From the NCBI RefSeq assembly GCF_002155915.1, contig NZ_MUME01000078.1, positions 1-44,906 of the forward strand: 44,906 bases of DNA, in the 5' to 3' direction. Within the stretch, counting starts at the first letter, position 1, and each line of letters opens with the position of its first letter. The notes under the pieces are model-generated. The model was not told the origin of the DNA and made no database searches. It worked only from the letters and a program-made list of their open reading frames with translations. A program made the position numbers and the translations under genes. Positions 8,104-15,539 of this stretch are shown one piece after another. Origin of the DNA: Streptomyces thermovulgaris (lineage in GTDB: Bacteria > Actinomycetota > Actinomycetes > Streptomycetales > Streptomycetaceae).

Positions 8104-8688
8104 GTGCGAAAGCTCACCTACTTCATCGCCTGCTCCATCGACGGTTTCATCGGGGATCCGAGCGGCGACGCGTCGATGTTCCTGCCCTTCGTCGACGAGG
8201 AGTACATCGCCTATGTGAAGGCGCAGCACCCGGAGACCCTCCCTACCCACGGCCGCCGTGCGCTCGGCATCGACGATCTGGAGAACAAGAGGTTCGACAC
8301 GGTCGTCCAGGGCCGGGCCAGCTACGAGGTGGCCCTCAAGGAGGGCATCACCAGCCCCTACAGCCATCTGCGCCAATACGTCGCCTCGCGCACCCTGGGC
8401 GAGTCCCCCGACCCGGACGTGGAGATCATCTCCACGGACCTGCCGGGCAGGGTCCGGGAACTGAAGGCGGAGGACGGCGAGTTCGGCATCTACCTGTGCG
8501 GCGGCTCGAAGCTCGCGGGTGAACTGGCCGACGAGATCGACGAACTCGTCGTCAAGACCTACCCGGTCGTTCTGGGGTCGGGCATGCCGATGTTCGGCTC
8601 CGGCCTGCGTGTCACGGAGTTCGCTCTCGACGAGGTGCGGACCTTCGGCAACGGCGCACTGGTCCGCACCTACCGCAGAAAGCGCTGA
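8104..8688 (+). CDS. Dihydrofolate reductase-family (RibD C-terminal-like) protein
   Basis: A 194-residue protein of the RibD_C/DHFR-like fold. It begins RKLTYFIACSIDGFIG, the first beta strand and NADPH-contact region, and contains VVQGRASYEVA and IYLCGGSKLAGEL, matching the NADPH-binding GG of the fold. These stand-alone reductases are abundant in Streptomyces and mostly uncharacterised. The GTG at 8104 has GGAAGGGA six bases upstream. It is convergent with the VOC gene. Confidence 0.87.
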   Translation: MRKLTYFIACSIDGFIGDPSGDASMFLPFVDEEYIAYVKAQHPETLPTHGRRALGIDDLENKRFDTVVQGRASYEVALKEGITSPYSHLRQYVASRTLGESPDPDVEIISTDLPGRVRELKAEDGEFGIYLCGGSKLAGELADEIDELVVKTYPVVLGSGMPMFGSGLRVTEFALDEVRTFGNGALVRTYRRKR

Positions 8689-8693
8689 GCTCT

Positions 8694-8722
8694 CCGGCCG
8701 GCCTTCACCGGCGACGGGCCGG
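8694..8722. terminator. Possible weak bidirectional terminator between convergent genes
   Basis: CCGGCC (8694-8699) and GGCCGG (8717-8722) can pair in the 60-base gap between the RibD-like and VOC genes. The stem is short. Confidence 0.3.
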
Positions 8723-8748
8723 ATCGTCCGCAGGGGTGCGCCCGTGGA

Positions 8749-9171
8749 TCACCGCCGGTTCCGGGGCCGCTCCACGAACCGCAGCAGGTTCCCGGCCGGG
8801 TCCCGGAACGCGCAGTCGCGGGCGCCGTACGGCTGGTCCATCGGCTCCTGGACGACATCGGCGCCGTGCTCCTGGACACGGGCGAAGAGAGCGTCGCAGT
8901 CGGTGGTGCTGAAGATGACCCCGCGGAGCATGCCCTTGGCCAGGAGCCGGGCCATGGCCTCCCTGTCGGCGGGGGAGGCGTCGGGGTTGGCCGCGGGCGG
9001 TTCCAGGACGATCTCCACGTCCGGCTGGAGCGGCGACCCCACGGTCACCCACCGCATCCCCTCGAACTCGACGTCGTTGCGGACTTCCAGCCCCAGGACG
9101 TCGCGGTAGAAGGTGAGCGCCTTGTCGTGGTCGTCGACAGCGATGAAGCACTGGTGGAGTGTGAGGTCCAT
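8749..9171 (-). CDS. VOC (glyoxalase/bleomycin-resistance) family protein
   Basis: A 140-residue protein with two beta-alpha-beta-beta-beta modules of the vicinal-oxygen-chelate fold. It starts HQCFIAVDDHDKALTFYRDVLGLEV and ends GARDCAFRDPAGNLLRFVE, the usual second module with its Asp-Pro-x-Gly-Asn turn. Members bind a metal and act on small electrophiles or bind drugs; the substrate here is unknown. The ATG at 9171 follows GAAGGG. The AraC-type regulator gene ends 9 bases upstream, so the two form an operon and the regulator probably controls both. Confidence 0.9.
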   Translation of the reverse strand: MDLTLHQCFIAVDDHDKALTFYRDVLGLEVRNDVEFEGMRWVTVGSPLQPDVEIVLEPPAANPDASPADREAMARLLAKGMLRGVIFSTTDCDALFARVQEHGADVVQEPMDQPYGARDCAFRDPAGNLLRFVERPRNRR

Positions 9172-9180
9172 CCCTTCACG

Positions 9181-9591
9181 CTACGGCGCCGGCGGCGGTC
9201 CTGTGCGCCTCGGGCGGGTGAAAGTCCGGGCCACGCACGCCGGAATCACCGCGCCCTCCTCGTGCGACCGGGCCCGGTAGGCGCTCGGCGTCTCCCCGAC
9301 GAGCTTGGTGAACCGCGAGCTGAACGACCCCAGCGAGGTGCACCCCACCGCCAGGCACACCTCCGTCACGCTCATGTCCCCGCGCCGGAGCAGCGCCTTC
9401 GCCCGCTCGATGCGCCGGGTCATGAGATAGCCGTACGGCGTCTCCCCGAACGCGGCACGGAAACTGCGCTGGAAGTGCCCCGGCGACATCAGCGCGGTCT
9501 GCGCCAGCGCGGCCACGTCCAGCGGCTTCGCGTACTCACGGTCCATGCGGTCACGGGCACGGCGCAGCCGCACCAGGTCCTCGAGTGTCAT
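9181..9591 (-). CDS. AraC-family transcriptional regulator (DNA-binding domain only)
   Basis: A 136-residue protein made almost only of the AraC/XylS double helix-turn-helix domain. The first helix pair is VAALAQTALMSPGHFQRSFRAAFGETPYGYL and the second is SVTEVCLAVGCTSLGSFSSRFTKLVGETPSAYR. It lacks an N-terminal ligand-binding domain, so any signal may act through the adjacent VOC protein, with which it forms an operon (9-base gap). AraC/VOC pairs of this kind recur in actinobacteria. Confidence 0.92.
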   Translation of the reverse strand: MTLEDLVRLRRARDRMDREYAKPLDVAALAQTALMSPGHFQRSFRAAFGETPYGYLMTRRIERAKALLRRGDMSVTEVCLAVGCTSLGSFSSRFTKLVGETPSAYRARSHEEGAVIPACVARTFTRPRRTGPPPAP

Positions 9592-9900
9592 CCCGTCAGC
9601 ATGGCACGGGACAAGGACAACGCGGCCGGAGAGGAAGAGAGTCCCTTCGCGCAGTCCTCACCGATCCGCGGCGGGGAACCGATCACCGATCACAAGGGCC
9701 GGCTCTGTCCCCGGCGCGCCCCAAACGTCGGGGACCAGGTCCCGAAGCAGGGACATACCTGGTGGTCTGCGGCTTTCGGGTGACAAGCGGAGTAGTGTGG
9801 AAATACCGGAAGTTCTTCGTGCACCGGCTCCGTTGCGGGTGCCGTTTCCGGTGATCGACAATGCCGGGCCGCCCCACGAGCCCGGGGACAGGTCCGCGCC
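9592..9900. other. Divergent intergenic region between araC-type and DUF5994 genes
   Basis: About 310 bases with no convincing gene. It should contain the promoters of the AraC/VOC operon and of the DUF5994 gene. GTCCCC near 9706 can pair with GGGGAC near 9729. I could not assign promoter boxes. Confidence 0.4.
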
Positions 9901-10434
9901 ATGACCGTAACCATCGACCGTACGGCATCGAGCAGGCGCGCGCCGCCGGCGGTACGCCTGTGTCTGACGCCCGCGCCGGGTGGGCTGGACGGCATGTGGT
10001 GGCCTCGCTCCCGTGCCCTCACCCGTGAGCTGCCGCCCCTGACAGCCGCACTGGGCGACTTCTGGGGCCGCATCACACGTGTCATGGTGAACCCGGACCA
10101 CTGGCCCGTCATCCCGCGTTGGGTGTCCTCCGCCGGGCGCACCGTACCGGTGGGCTGGTCCACCGAGGAGCAGGATCCGCACAGGCTGACCCTTTTCTTC
10201 GCCGGCGGCCGTCGGAACGTGCTGGTGATTCCGCCGGAAACCAGTGCGAGTGCCGCCGCACGGCTGATGGCGGGTGACGGTGCCGAGGCCCCGGGCCGGG
10301 AGGAAGCGGCAGACAGGGCCGATGCCCGAAGCAGGGAGGAAGCGTGGGAGACCGACGGCGGGGCAGGTCCGCCGTCGTCCCCGCCGAGGCCCATCGGCTC
10401 GACAGGGTGTGTGCCCGCCGGGCAACGGAGGTGA
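9901..10434 (+). CDS. DUF5994 family protein
   Basis: A 177-residue cytoplasmic protein of the actinobacterial DUF5994 family. The core is AVRLCLTPAPGGLDGMWWPRSRALTRELPPLTAAL, then WPVIPRWVSSAGRTVPVGWSTEEQDPHRLTLFFAGGRRNVLVIPPETS. The last 50 residues are low-complexity and charged. The function is unknown. Streptomycete genomes often hold several copies near stress genes, and here the Asp23 operon follows. The downstream membrane/winged-helix gene starts 7 bases after its stop, so they are cotranscribed. Confidence 0.8.
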   Translation: MTVTIDRTASSRRAPPAVRLCLTPAPGGLDGMWWPRSRALTRELPPLTAALGDFWGRITRVMVNPDHWPVIPRWVSSAGRTVPVGWSTEEQDPHRLTLFFAGGRRNVLVIPPETSASAAARLMAGDGAEAPGREEAADRADARSREEAWETDGGAGPPSSPPRPIGSTGCVPAGQRR

Positions 10435-10441
10435 GAGGACC

Positions 10442-11038
10442 ATGACTGTCATCGCCGTGGCCGCGCTGCTTGTCCTGATCGCTGTCGGAGTCGCTCTGAT
10501 CCACCGGCTCAACGTTCAGCACGACGAACGGATCGCTGCCTTCCACTACAGCGATGCCCTACCGGGGGTCGGCCGTCGGACGCGGAGGCGCCGTCGGGCG
10601 GCGGGAGCCGCGACCGTTCCGGCACGCCCCACCGCGACAGCGATCGCGGATGACACCGGATTCGGTCCGACCGGTGACGGCAGAGGACGACGTGTCATGG
10701 CGATACTGCGCGAGCGGAAGGCGTACCGAGAGAAGATCATGCGGGCTCTGCACCAAGCCGCCGAGGGCAATCGCCTCCTGGGCGTCGACGGAGCGAAGCT
10801 CCGCAACGACCTCGGCATCCCTGAGCGGGATCTGGCCGCCGCCTGTGTGTATCTGGCGGACAAGGGCTGGGTCGTCATCGACCGGGGGAGGGACGACACG
10901 TCCGCGACGATCAGGCTGACGCCCCAGGGGATCCGGCGGATGGAGGCAGAAGAGGAAGAGTGTGACGGAGCCGCGTCCACAGATGCAGTGCGACCGCAGG
11001 GCGTGCGACCGGTACCGAAGGACAGGCGGACACCATGA
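10442..11038 (+). CDS. Membrane-anchored winged-helix protein of unknown function
   Basis: A 198-residue protein. Residues 3-21 (VIAVAALLVLIAVGVALIH) form one membrane segment, followed by an Arg-rich linker and a C-terminal winged-helix-like domain from about residue 86: MAILRERKAYREKIMRALHQAAEG, then LRNDLGIPERDLAAACVYLADKGWVVIDRG and a wing with TIRLTPQGIRRMEAE. The ATG at 10442 follows GGAGGTGAGAGG, a very strong ribosome-binding site. It is the second gene of an operon with DUF5994. An ATG at 11035 overlaps its stop (ATGA), but that frame closes after 20 codons. A membrane-tethered DNA-binding protein is possible but not shown. Confidence 0.72.
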   Translation: MTVIAVAALLVLIAVGVALIHRLNVQHDERIAAFHYSDALPGVGRRTRRRRRAAGAATVPARPTATAIADDTGFGPTGDGRGRRVMAILRERKAYREKIMRALHQAAEGNRLLGVDGAKLRNDLGIPERDLAAACVYLADKGWVVIDRGRDDTSATIRLTPQGIRRMEAEEEECDGAASTDAVRPQGVRPVPKDRRTP

Positions 11039-11451
11039 CCGGCCCCGGCAGCCCGGCACCCCCAGGTTGCTGCCGGCCGCTGTCCACCGGCCGGTGAGAC
11101 CCGGGACGGCCCTGCTGAGGCCGCGGAGACGACACACGCGCGCGAGGGAATCCCGGATGGTGCCCGGTGGCCACGGTCCCGGGACATCGGCGCCGGGCTT
11201 TCCTCGCCGAGCACCGCATCGACCGAGCAACCCGGAGCTGTCGTCCGCGTCGGTCCGGACGGCAGTGCCCGGGACGAACTGCCGGCGCGGCTGGTGATGA
11301 CCGGCGATCGGGTCGTGCACACCGATTCCTTCCCGGTCGGTGGCGGCAGCGTCCTCATCATCCGGGGCGGACGACGTCACCGGGTCCGACCGGATCCTCG
11401 CCGGCATCGACACCGGCAGCAGTACGCCGTATCCGCCGAACTGACACCCCC
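11035..11451 (+). pseudogene. Possible decayed third gene of the DUF5994 operon
   Basis: An ATG at 11035 overlaps the previous stop (ATGA) after a plausible ribosome-binding site, but its frame ends after 20 codons. Protein-like sequence then continues in another frame, for example AVVRVGPDGSARDELPARLV and VVHTDSFPVGGGSVLIIRG (to about 11370). It shifts again to ADDVTGSDRILAGIDTGS, ending in TGA at 11451. No start codon serves the middle segment. This looks like a gene broken by two or more frameshifts. I do not recognise the family, and the reading may be fortuitous in GC-rich DNA. Confidence 0.35.
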
Positions 11452-11559
11452 GTCGCGGACCGGGCCCTCGGAGGCCAGGACGCTGAACAGCCGCATACGG
11501 GTGAAGGTGAACCGCGAAAGACCGCGAGAGGGTGGACACGGGGATGACCGGCCTTCTCC

Positions 11560-12168
11560 TTACTCCGCGCGGTGCGGTTTGTGGCGGGCGACCCGGAGGC
11601 GGACCTCGGTGGACATGTCAGGACGGCCGGTGGAGCGGTGGGCGGTTCGGAGCGGGCCTTCGCAGAGGGTGTCGAGAACGGCGCCGGGGGCCGCCCGAGG
11701 GGTGAGGGTGAGCCTGACCTGGGTGCGGGGATGGGCAGGCCGGCCAGTGATGCGTACGACCGCACGCGCGACCCCCGGCAGGGCACCGGCTTCGGAGGCG
11801 ATCGCGTCGCTGAGCGCCCGGTCGCGCAGCTCGACGCCTTCCTGCGGAGGAGTGCTGCCGACGGGCAGCGCTCCAGGACGGCGCCGGCGCAATTGGGCGA
11901 GCAGCCACCACAGGGCGAGCAGGGCGACGAGGGCGAGGATGGCTATGACGGCGGGCCACCACCACCAGCCCTGACTGCTCCAGCGGGCCCGGTCGGCGGA
12001 GCCGAGCAGAACGTCGTCCGCGGCGGTCAGGGGCCAGTCGGCGGGCGGGGCCAGACCGTGTCGCCGGTAGAGGCCGAGCCCGGCGAAGAGGATCAGCAGA
12101 CCGCCGCCGAGCAGTACCAGTCCGGCGAGGGCCAGCAGACTGCGGTTGAGGACGGTTCGCGGCGTCAT
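11560..12168 (-). CDS. amaP: AmaP: alkaline-shock-response membrane anchor protein
   Basis: A 202-residue protein with two membrane helices near residues 9-33 (SLLALAGLVLLGGGLLILFA) and 68-92 (WWWWPAVIAILALVALLALWW), joined by a short outer loop. A cytoplasmic domain follows with the Asp23/AmaP-like strands GVARAVVRITGRP and TQVRLTLTPRAAPG. AmaP anchors Asp23 at the membrane in Staphylococcus. It is the last gene of the minus-strand Asp23 operon. The ATG at 12168 is 38 bases after the DUF6286 stop. Confidence 0.82.
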   Translation of the reverse strand: MTPRTVLNRSLLALAGLVLLGGGLLILFAGLGLYRRHGLAPPADWPLTAADDVLLGSADRARWSSQGWWWWPAVIAILALVALLALWWLLAQLRRRRPGALPVGSTPPQEGVELRDRALSDAIASEAGALPGVARAVVRITGRPAHPRTQVRLTLTPRAAPGAVLDTLCEGPLRTAHRSTGRPDMSTEVRLRVARHKPHRAE

Positions 12169-12206
12169 GGTGCGGGCTCCGGGACTGGGCATCTGGGGAT
12201 TTCCGG

Positions 12207-12905
12207 TCAGTCGGTGCGTTGCCGCACGCGTACGGCGATACGGGGAGGGCGGGCGAGGGCGAGCCGGTCGCGCTCCTCGACGAGGACGGCGGTGAGGTCG
12301 TCCTTCACCTGTTGAGGGTCGCGGAAGCGGACGTCCGCGCGGGCTTTGACACGGTGGCGGCGTACCCGGACACGCGCCTTGCCGACCCCGGGTACCCGCG
12401 TGGCGGCGTCGCGCAGCAGATCGGCGGCGCCGTCGCGGTTCAGGGAGGCCCGCACCCCGGGGGCAGGGGAGCGCAGAGGCAGCCAGTGACGCAGGCCAGG
12501 GGTGAGGGCCAGGACGATCAGCCAGATGCCGATGGCGGCGGCCACAGCGGCCCCGACGAGCATCCATATGTCGCCCACGGGACGGGTGGCCAGTGCGTCG
12601 GCCAGGTGCCGTCGCCATGCTGCCGCAGGGCGTCCCGCCCGTACGGCGACGACATCGACCAGTGCCGCGACCGCGGCCACGAGGATCACCGAGGCGACCA
12701 GCATGGCCGGGACTCGGCGCGCGGACCACGGGCGGTGAGACCGGTGCCCGCTGCCGCGCTCGTCGGCCGTCGGGTCCAGTGGGGGTGCGTGGTGTCCGGG
12801 CGGACCCGGAGCTGTCGGCCCTTTCGGTTCCTTCGTCAGCGGCACTGCGGCACGGTGCGGGGAGGGTGCGGAGTCATCGGCGGAAGGATCCGGGGCGGGG
12901 GTCAT
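12207..12905 (-). CDS. DUF6286 membrane protein of the Asp23 operon
   Basis: A 232-residue protein with a 65-residue Pro/Ala/charged cytoplasmic start, two membrane helices (about residues 68-89, MLVASVILVAAVAALVDVVAV, and 114-134, WMLVGAAVAAAIGIWLIVLAL), then a domain with VPGVGKARVRVRRHRVKARADVRF. That last pattern resembles the Asp23/AmaP C-terminal fold. DUF6286 proteins accompany Asp23 genes in actinobacteria. The ATG at 12905 has GGAGGA close upstream. The function is unknown; a membrane scaffold for Asp23 is the likely role. Confidence 0.8.
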   Translation of the reverse strand: MTPAPDPSADDSAPSPHRAAVPLTKEPKGPTAPGPPGHHAPPLDPTADERGSGHRSHRPWSARRVPAMLVASVILVAAVAALVDVVAVRAGRPAAAWRRHLADALATRPVGDIWMLVGAAVAAAIGIWLIVLALTPGLRHWLPLRSPAPGVRASLNRDGAADLLRDAATRVPGVGKARVRVRRHRVKARADVRFRDPQQVKDDLTAVLVEERDRLALARPPRIAVRVRQRTD

Positions 12906-12957
12906 TTCAGTCCTCCTTCCTGCGTGGTGGGCCTGGAGGTACGGGCCGGACGGCTGC

Positions 12958-13371
12958 TCACCGGACCCGCCCCTGGTGTGCGCCGGAGGCGGTCACCAGT
13001 CGGCGGACGGTGAGGGCGACCTCTCCCACCTGCAAGCCGGTCAGCTGAGCCACCCGTTCGGCGACGTCTTGCTGGATCCGCTCGCAGACACAGGGGATGT
13101 CGGTGGGGTAGGGCAGTTCCACGTTCAAGTGCAGACGCACCGATCCGGCACGGCTGGTGGCGGAGGCGCCAGGTGTCACCGGTCCGCCCCGGTCGGACGG
13201 TACGGGGGCACGCCGGGACTGGGCCGTGCGTGCGGCCTGGGCGGCGATACGGGCGACCACCCTGTCCGGGATGACGGTGGCGCCTCGCTCGGCCGGAGGC
13301 GGCAGACCGACGGCCCGCGCCGATGGGCGGGACTCTGCGCCGGGAGGCGGGGAACCGGGCCGGGTGCTCAT
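12958..13371 (-). CDS. Asp23/Gls24-family envelope stress response protein (second copy)
   Basis: A 137-residue protein. After a Pro-rich start, GATVIPDRVVARIAAQAARTA is the first Asp23 helix-strand motif, and VRLHLNVELPYPTDIPCVCERIQQDVAERVAQLTGLQVGEVALTVRRLV is the alternating strand/helix core. It is more divergent than the first copy, with the conserved V-[DN]-[IV] strand partly changed. The ATG at 13371 overlaps the stop of the small membrane protein gene (ATGA), so the two are coupled. Asp23 proteins coat the inner face of the membrane and respond to envelope stress. Confidence 0.85.
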   Translation of the reverse strand: MSTRPGSPPPGAESRPSARAVGLPPPAERGATVIPDRVVARIAAQAARTAQSRRAPVPSDRGGPVTPGASATSRAGSVRLHLNVELPYPTDIPCVCERIQQDVAERVAQLTGLQVGEVALTVRRLVTASGAHQGRVR

Positions 13372-13535
13372 CGCCGCCGCCGTCCGCGGAGGTCGAGGTC
13401 GCCCTGCAGGGCGAGGCCGGCGATCAGACCGGCCGTGCCCAGGACCAGGACCAACAGGAATGCCCAGAAGCCGCCGAAGTAGCCGGCGAAGCCCAGGGCC
13501 ATGCCGGCCCCGAGGCCGGCGGTCGCTGTGTTCAT
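13368..13535 (-). CDS. Small two-helix membrane protein of the Asp23 operon
   Basis: A 55-residue protein. Two hydrophobic stretches rich in Gly (GLGAGMALGFAGYFGGFWAF and LLVLVLGTAGLIAGLAL) are followed by the basic tail DLDLRGRRRR. Size and position match the DUF2273-like small proteins found between Asp23 genes. A ribosome-binding site (GGAGCGGGGTGAG) precedes the ATG at 13535, and its TGA overlaps the start of the next asp23 gene. Confidence 0.75.
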   Translation of the reverse strand: MNTATAGLGAGMALGFAGYFGGFWAFLLVLVLGTAGLIAGLALQGDLDLRGRRRR

Positions 13536-13616
13536 CTTGCACTCACCCCGCTCCTGTGCTGGGTGCCGCCGGCCGGTCACCGCCGGTGTACGGGCGCGGC
13601 GGCGTGCCGCGGCGGG

Positions 13617-14099
13617 TCACCGCACGCGGCCCTCGTCCGGTTCGGACTCCCCCTCCTCGTCGGGGAGGTGGACGTCGTCGACGGCGATGTTCACCTCGAC
13701 CACCTCCAGGCCGGTCATCCGCTCCACCGCGCCGATCACGTTGGTGCGCACCTCGCCGGCCACGTCGACGATGGAGACGCCGTAGTCGACGACGACGTCC
13801 AGGTCCACGGCGGCCTGGCGCTCGCCGACCTCCACCTTCACGCCGCGGGTGATGCCGCTGCCGGTGCCGGGGACCCGTTCCCGCATGGCGCCGAAGGCGC
13901 GGGCCATGCCGGCGCCGAGGTTGTGGATGCCGGGGACCTCGCGGGCGGCCATGCCCGCGATCTTGGCCACCACGCCGTCCGCGATGGTGGTCCTGCCCCG
14001 GGCCCGGGCCGGGACGGTGGGCCCGGTGCGCGTCTTGGGGGTCACTGGGCCGGTGTCGGGCCGGCTGCCCAGGCCGGCGCTGGTGGTGTTCTCCGTCAT
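13617..14099 (-). CDS. Asp23/Gls24-family envelope stress response protein (first copy)
   Basis: A 160-residue protein with the full Asp23 core: GRTTIADGVVAKIAGMAAREVPGIHNL, then GVKVEVGERQAAVDLDVVVDYGVSIVDVAGEVRTNVIGAVERMTGLEVVEVNIAVDDV, ending in an acidic tail (LPDEEGESEPDEG). It heads a five-gene minus-strand operon: asp23, small membrane protein, asp23, DUF6286, amaP. The ATG at 14099 is used. A candidate sigma-B-type promoter sits 134 bases upstream, in keeping with the stress control of Asp23 genes. Confidence 0.92.
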   Translation of the reverse strand: MTENTTSAGLGSRPDTGPVTPKTRTGPTVPARARGRTTIADGVVAKIAGMAAREVPGIHNLGAGMARAFGAMRERVPGTGSGITRGVKVEVGERQAAVDLDVVVDYGVSIVDVAGEVRTNVIGAVERMTGLEVVEVNIAVDDVHLPDEEGESEPDEGRVR

Positions 14100-14232
14100 G
14101 GCGGTCGCCTCGATCGGTCGGTCGGGCACCGGGTGATGCCCGTCGGAGGCCTTGGTCGCCTCCGGGGACTGGCTTCTGGCGCGGGTGGGGTGCGCACGCA
14201 CGGGTGGGTGCCCATCACCCGCGAGACTGCGA

Positions 14233-14258
14233 GTACCCCCTTTGCACGGACCATGAAC
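14233..14258 (-). promoter_or_regulatory. Candidate sigma-B-type promoter of the Asp23 operon
   Basis: On the minus strand GTTC (14258-14255), a 16-base spacer and GGGTAC (14238-14233) match the sigma-B-family consensus, with the -35 element close to GTTT. It is the only such site I found directly before this operon, 134 bases from the first start codon. Confidence 0.6.
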
Positions 14259-14889
14259 AGAACGCAAGCAGTGAAACAGGGGCGACAGGGGCGAAGGCGG
14301 AGGAGCCGGTTTCCCGCCGGCGGCAAGGGAACTGCCGGACGACCGGGACCTGACGCCCTGTCGGACCTCACGGCGTGCGTCCGCATCGGACCGACACCCG
14401 ACCCTCGTGCGGCATCAGGAGATCGCTGGGCCGGACCTCACGTTCGTTTCTGCGGTTCCGGCTCGGAGGGTCGGTGAGGCAGGGCGATCCCGAGCAAGAG
14501 GGCGCGAGGGCTTTCCTTTCGTGTGGGTTGACGGTGCGGAGGGCGACGAGCTGCTGTTCGAGGGAGCGGTCAGGTCGGCATGGGCCGGTCCCTCGTCGTC
14601 GAGCAGAGCCTCGGGGCCGACGCGCGCTCCCGGGCGATGCTTCCGGGGTGATCCTGGCGCAGAGCACCGGCAAGAGCACCGACAACCGTGACAGATCCGC
14701 TTGGCCGGCACGGAAGTTCGGCCGTGCCTGCTGTCATGCCCGGCCCGGCAGGGTGACGCCTGCCTGCTTCCAACCGTTCAGCGGCATCCGGGATCCGCCG
14801 CCGAGGCAGTGGTGGAGGTGCTGCTGGTGGTTTCCGCCGTACGCCGCGGGGCTGCGCCCCTTGGTGGCCGGGGGGAAGAAGAAAGAAGA
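14259..14889. other. Long gap with no recognisable gene
   Basis: Between the Asp23 operon promoter and the sodN 3' region lie about 630 bases. Several frames stay open on both strands, but none shows a recognisable domain, a convincing start or steady streptomycete codon use. I regard it as non-coding or decayed sequence. Confidence 0.5.
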
Positions 14890-14945
14890 CCGCACCCAGT
14901 CCGTCGTGTGGACGCCGTGTTCGGCGGCCTGCGGACCGGGTGCGG
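14890..14945 (-). terminator. Terminator hairpin downstream of sodN
   Basis: On the minus strand the arm at 14945-14933 (CCGCACCCGGTCC) pairs with the arm at 14902-14890 (GGACTGGGTGCGG) with one mismatch, and a small inner GCCG/CGGC stem lies in the loop. The transcript then runs into TCTTCTTTCTTCTTCC. This would set the 3' end of the sodN message. Confidence 0.65.
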
Positions 14946-14998
14946 ACAAGGAGACGCTGCAACCAAGGAAATTGCAGGTCAGAGGGCGTGATTCAAGG
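14890..14998 (-). ncRNA. Putative s-SodF-like small RNA from the sodN 3' UTR
   Basis: In S. coelicolor a roughly 90-base RNA processed from the sodN 3' UTR pairs with the translation-initiation region of sodF and represses it. Here the sodN 3' UTR has a matching layout. GTCTCCTTGTCC (minus strand, 14955-14944) is an anti-Shine-Dalgarno sequence, a small TGCAA/TTGCA hairpin precedes it, and the terminator at 14890-14945 follows. The sodF target is outside the window, so the pairing cannot be checked here. Confidence 0.5.
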
Positions 14999-15394
14999 TC
15001 AGGCCTTCTTGGTCTCCCAGAAGATCTTGTCGATCTGGGCGATGTAGTCCAGCGCCTTCTGGCCCGTGGCCGGGTCGGTGGAGGCCTTGGCGGCGGAAAG
15101 GGCCTTCAGGGTGTCGTTGACCAGCTGGTGCAGCTCCGGGTACTTCTCGAAGTGCGGCGGCTTGAAGTAGTCGCTCCAGAGCACGGAGACGTGGTGCTTC
15201 GCAAGCTCGGCGCGCTGCTCCTTGATGACAGCGGCACGCGCCTGGAAGTGGGGGTCGTCGTTGCCGGCCATTTTCTCCTGGATGGCCTTCACCGACTCCG
15301 CCTCGATGCGGGCCTGGGCCGGGTCGTACACACCGCAGGGAAGGTCGCAGTGCGCGCTGACCTTGACCTTGGGAGCAAACAGGCGGGAAAGCAT
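14999..15394 (-). CDS. sodN: Nickel superoxide dismutase
   Basis: A 131-residue NiSOD precursor. Residues 1-14 are the leader removed by SodX. The mature protein begins at His15 with the nickel hook HCDLPCGVY, in which His1, Cys2 and Cys6 of the mature enzyme bind nickel. The rest is the four-helix-bundle subunit, with ARIEAESVKAIQEKM and HHVSVLWSDYFKPPHFEKYPELH. The cytoplasmic hexamer dismutates superoxide. The ATG at 15394 follows GGGAGGA. It is divergent from sodX across a 145-base region that must hold both promoters. In Streptomyces nickel induces sodN while sodF is shut off by Nur. I found no clear Nur box here. Confidence 0.97.
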   Translation of the reverse strand: MLSRLFAPKVKVSAHCDLPCGVYDPAQARIEAESVKAIQEKMAGNDDPHFQARAAVIKEQRAELAKHHVSVLWSDYFKPPHFEKYPELHQLVNDTLKALSAAKASTDPATGQKALDYIAQIDKIFWETKKA

Positions 15395-15539
15395 GAAGCA
15401 ATCCTCCCTCGTGATCGTCTTCTCAGGTGGGACATTACTCCTTGCGAGGCGTGTATTGGCGACTGCCCCCCGGGGCTTAGGACAAAAGTCCGGGGTGAGA
15501 CTGGGATGGGTGGAGGAACGGACCGGGGAGGTGCCGGGA

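Noticed and set aside
15395..15539. Nur box between sodN and sodX
   Set aside because: No TTGCAA-like paired half-sites were found in the divergent region.
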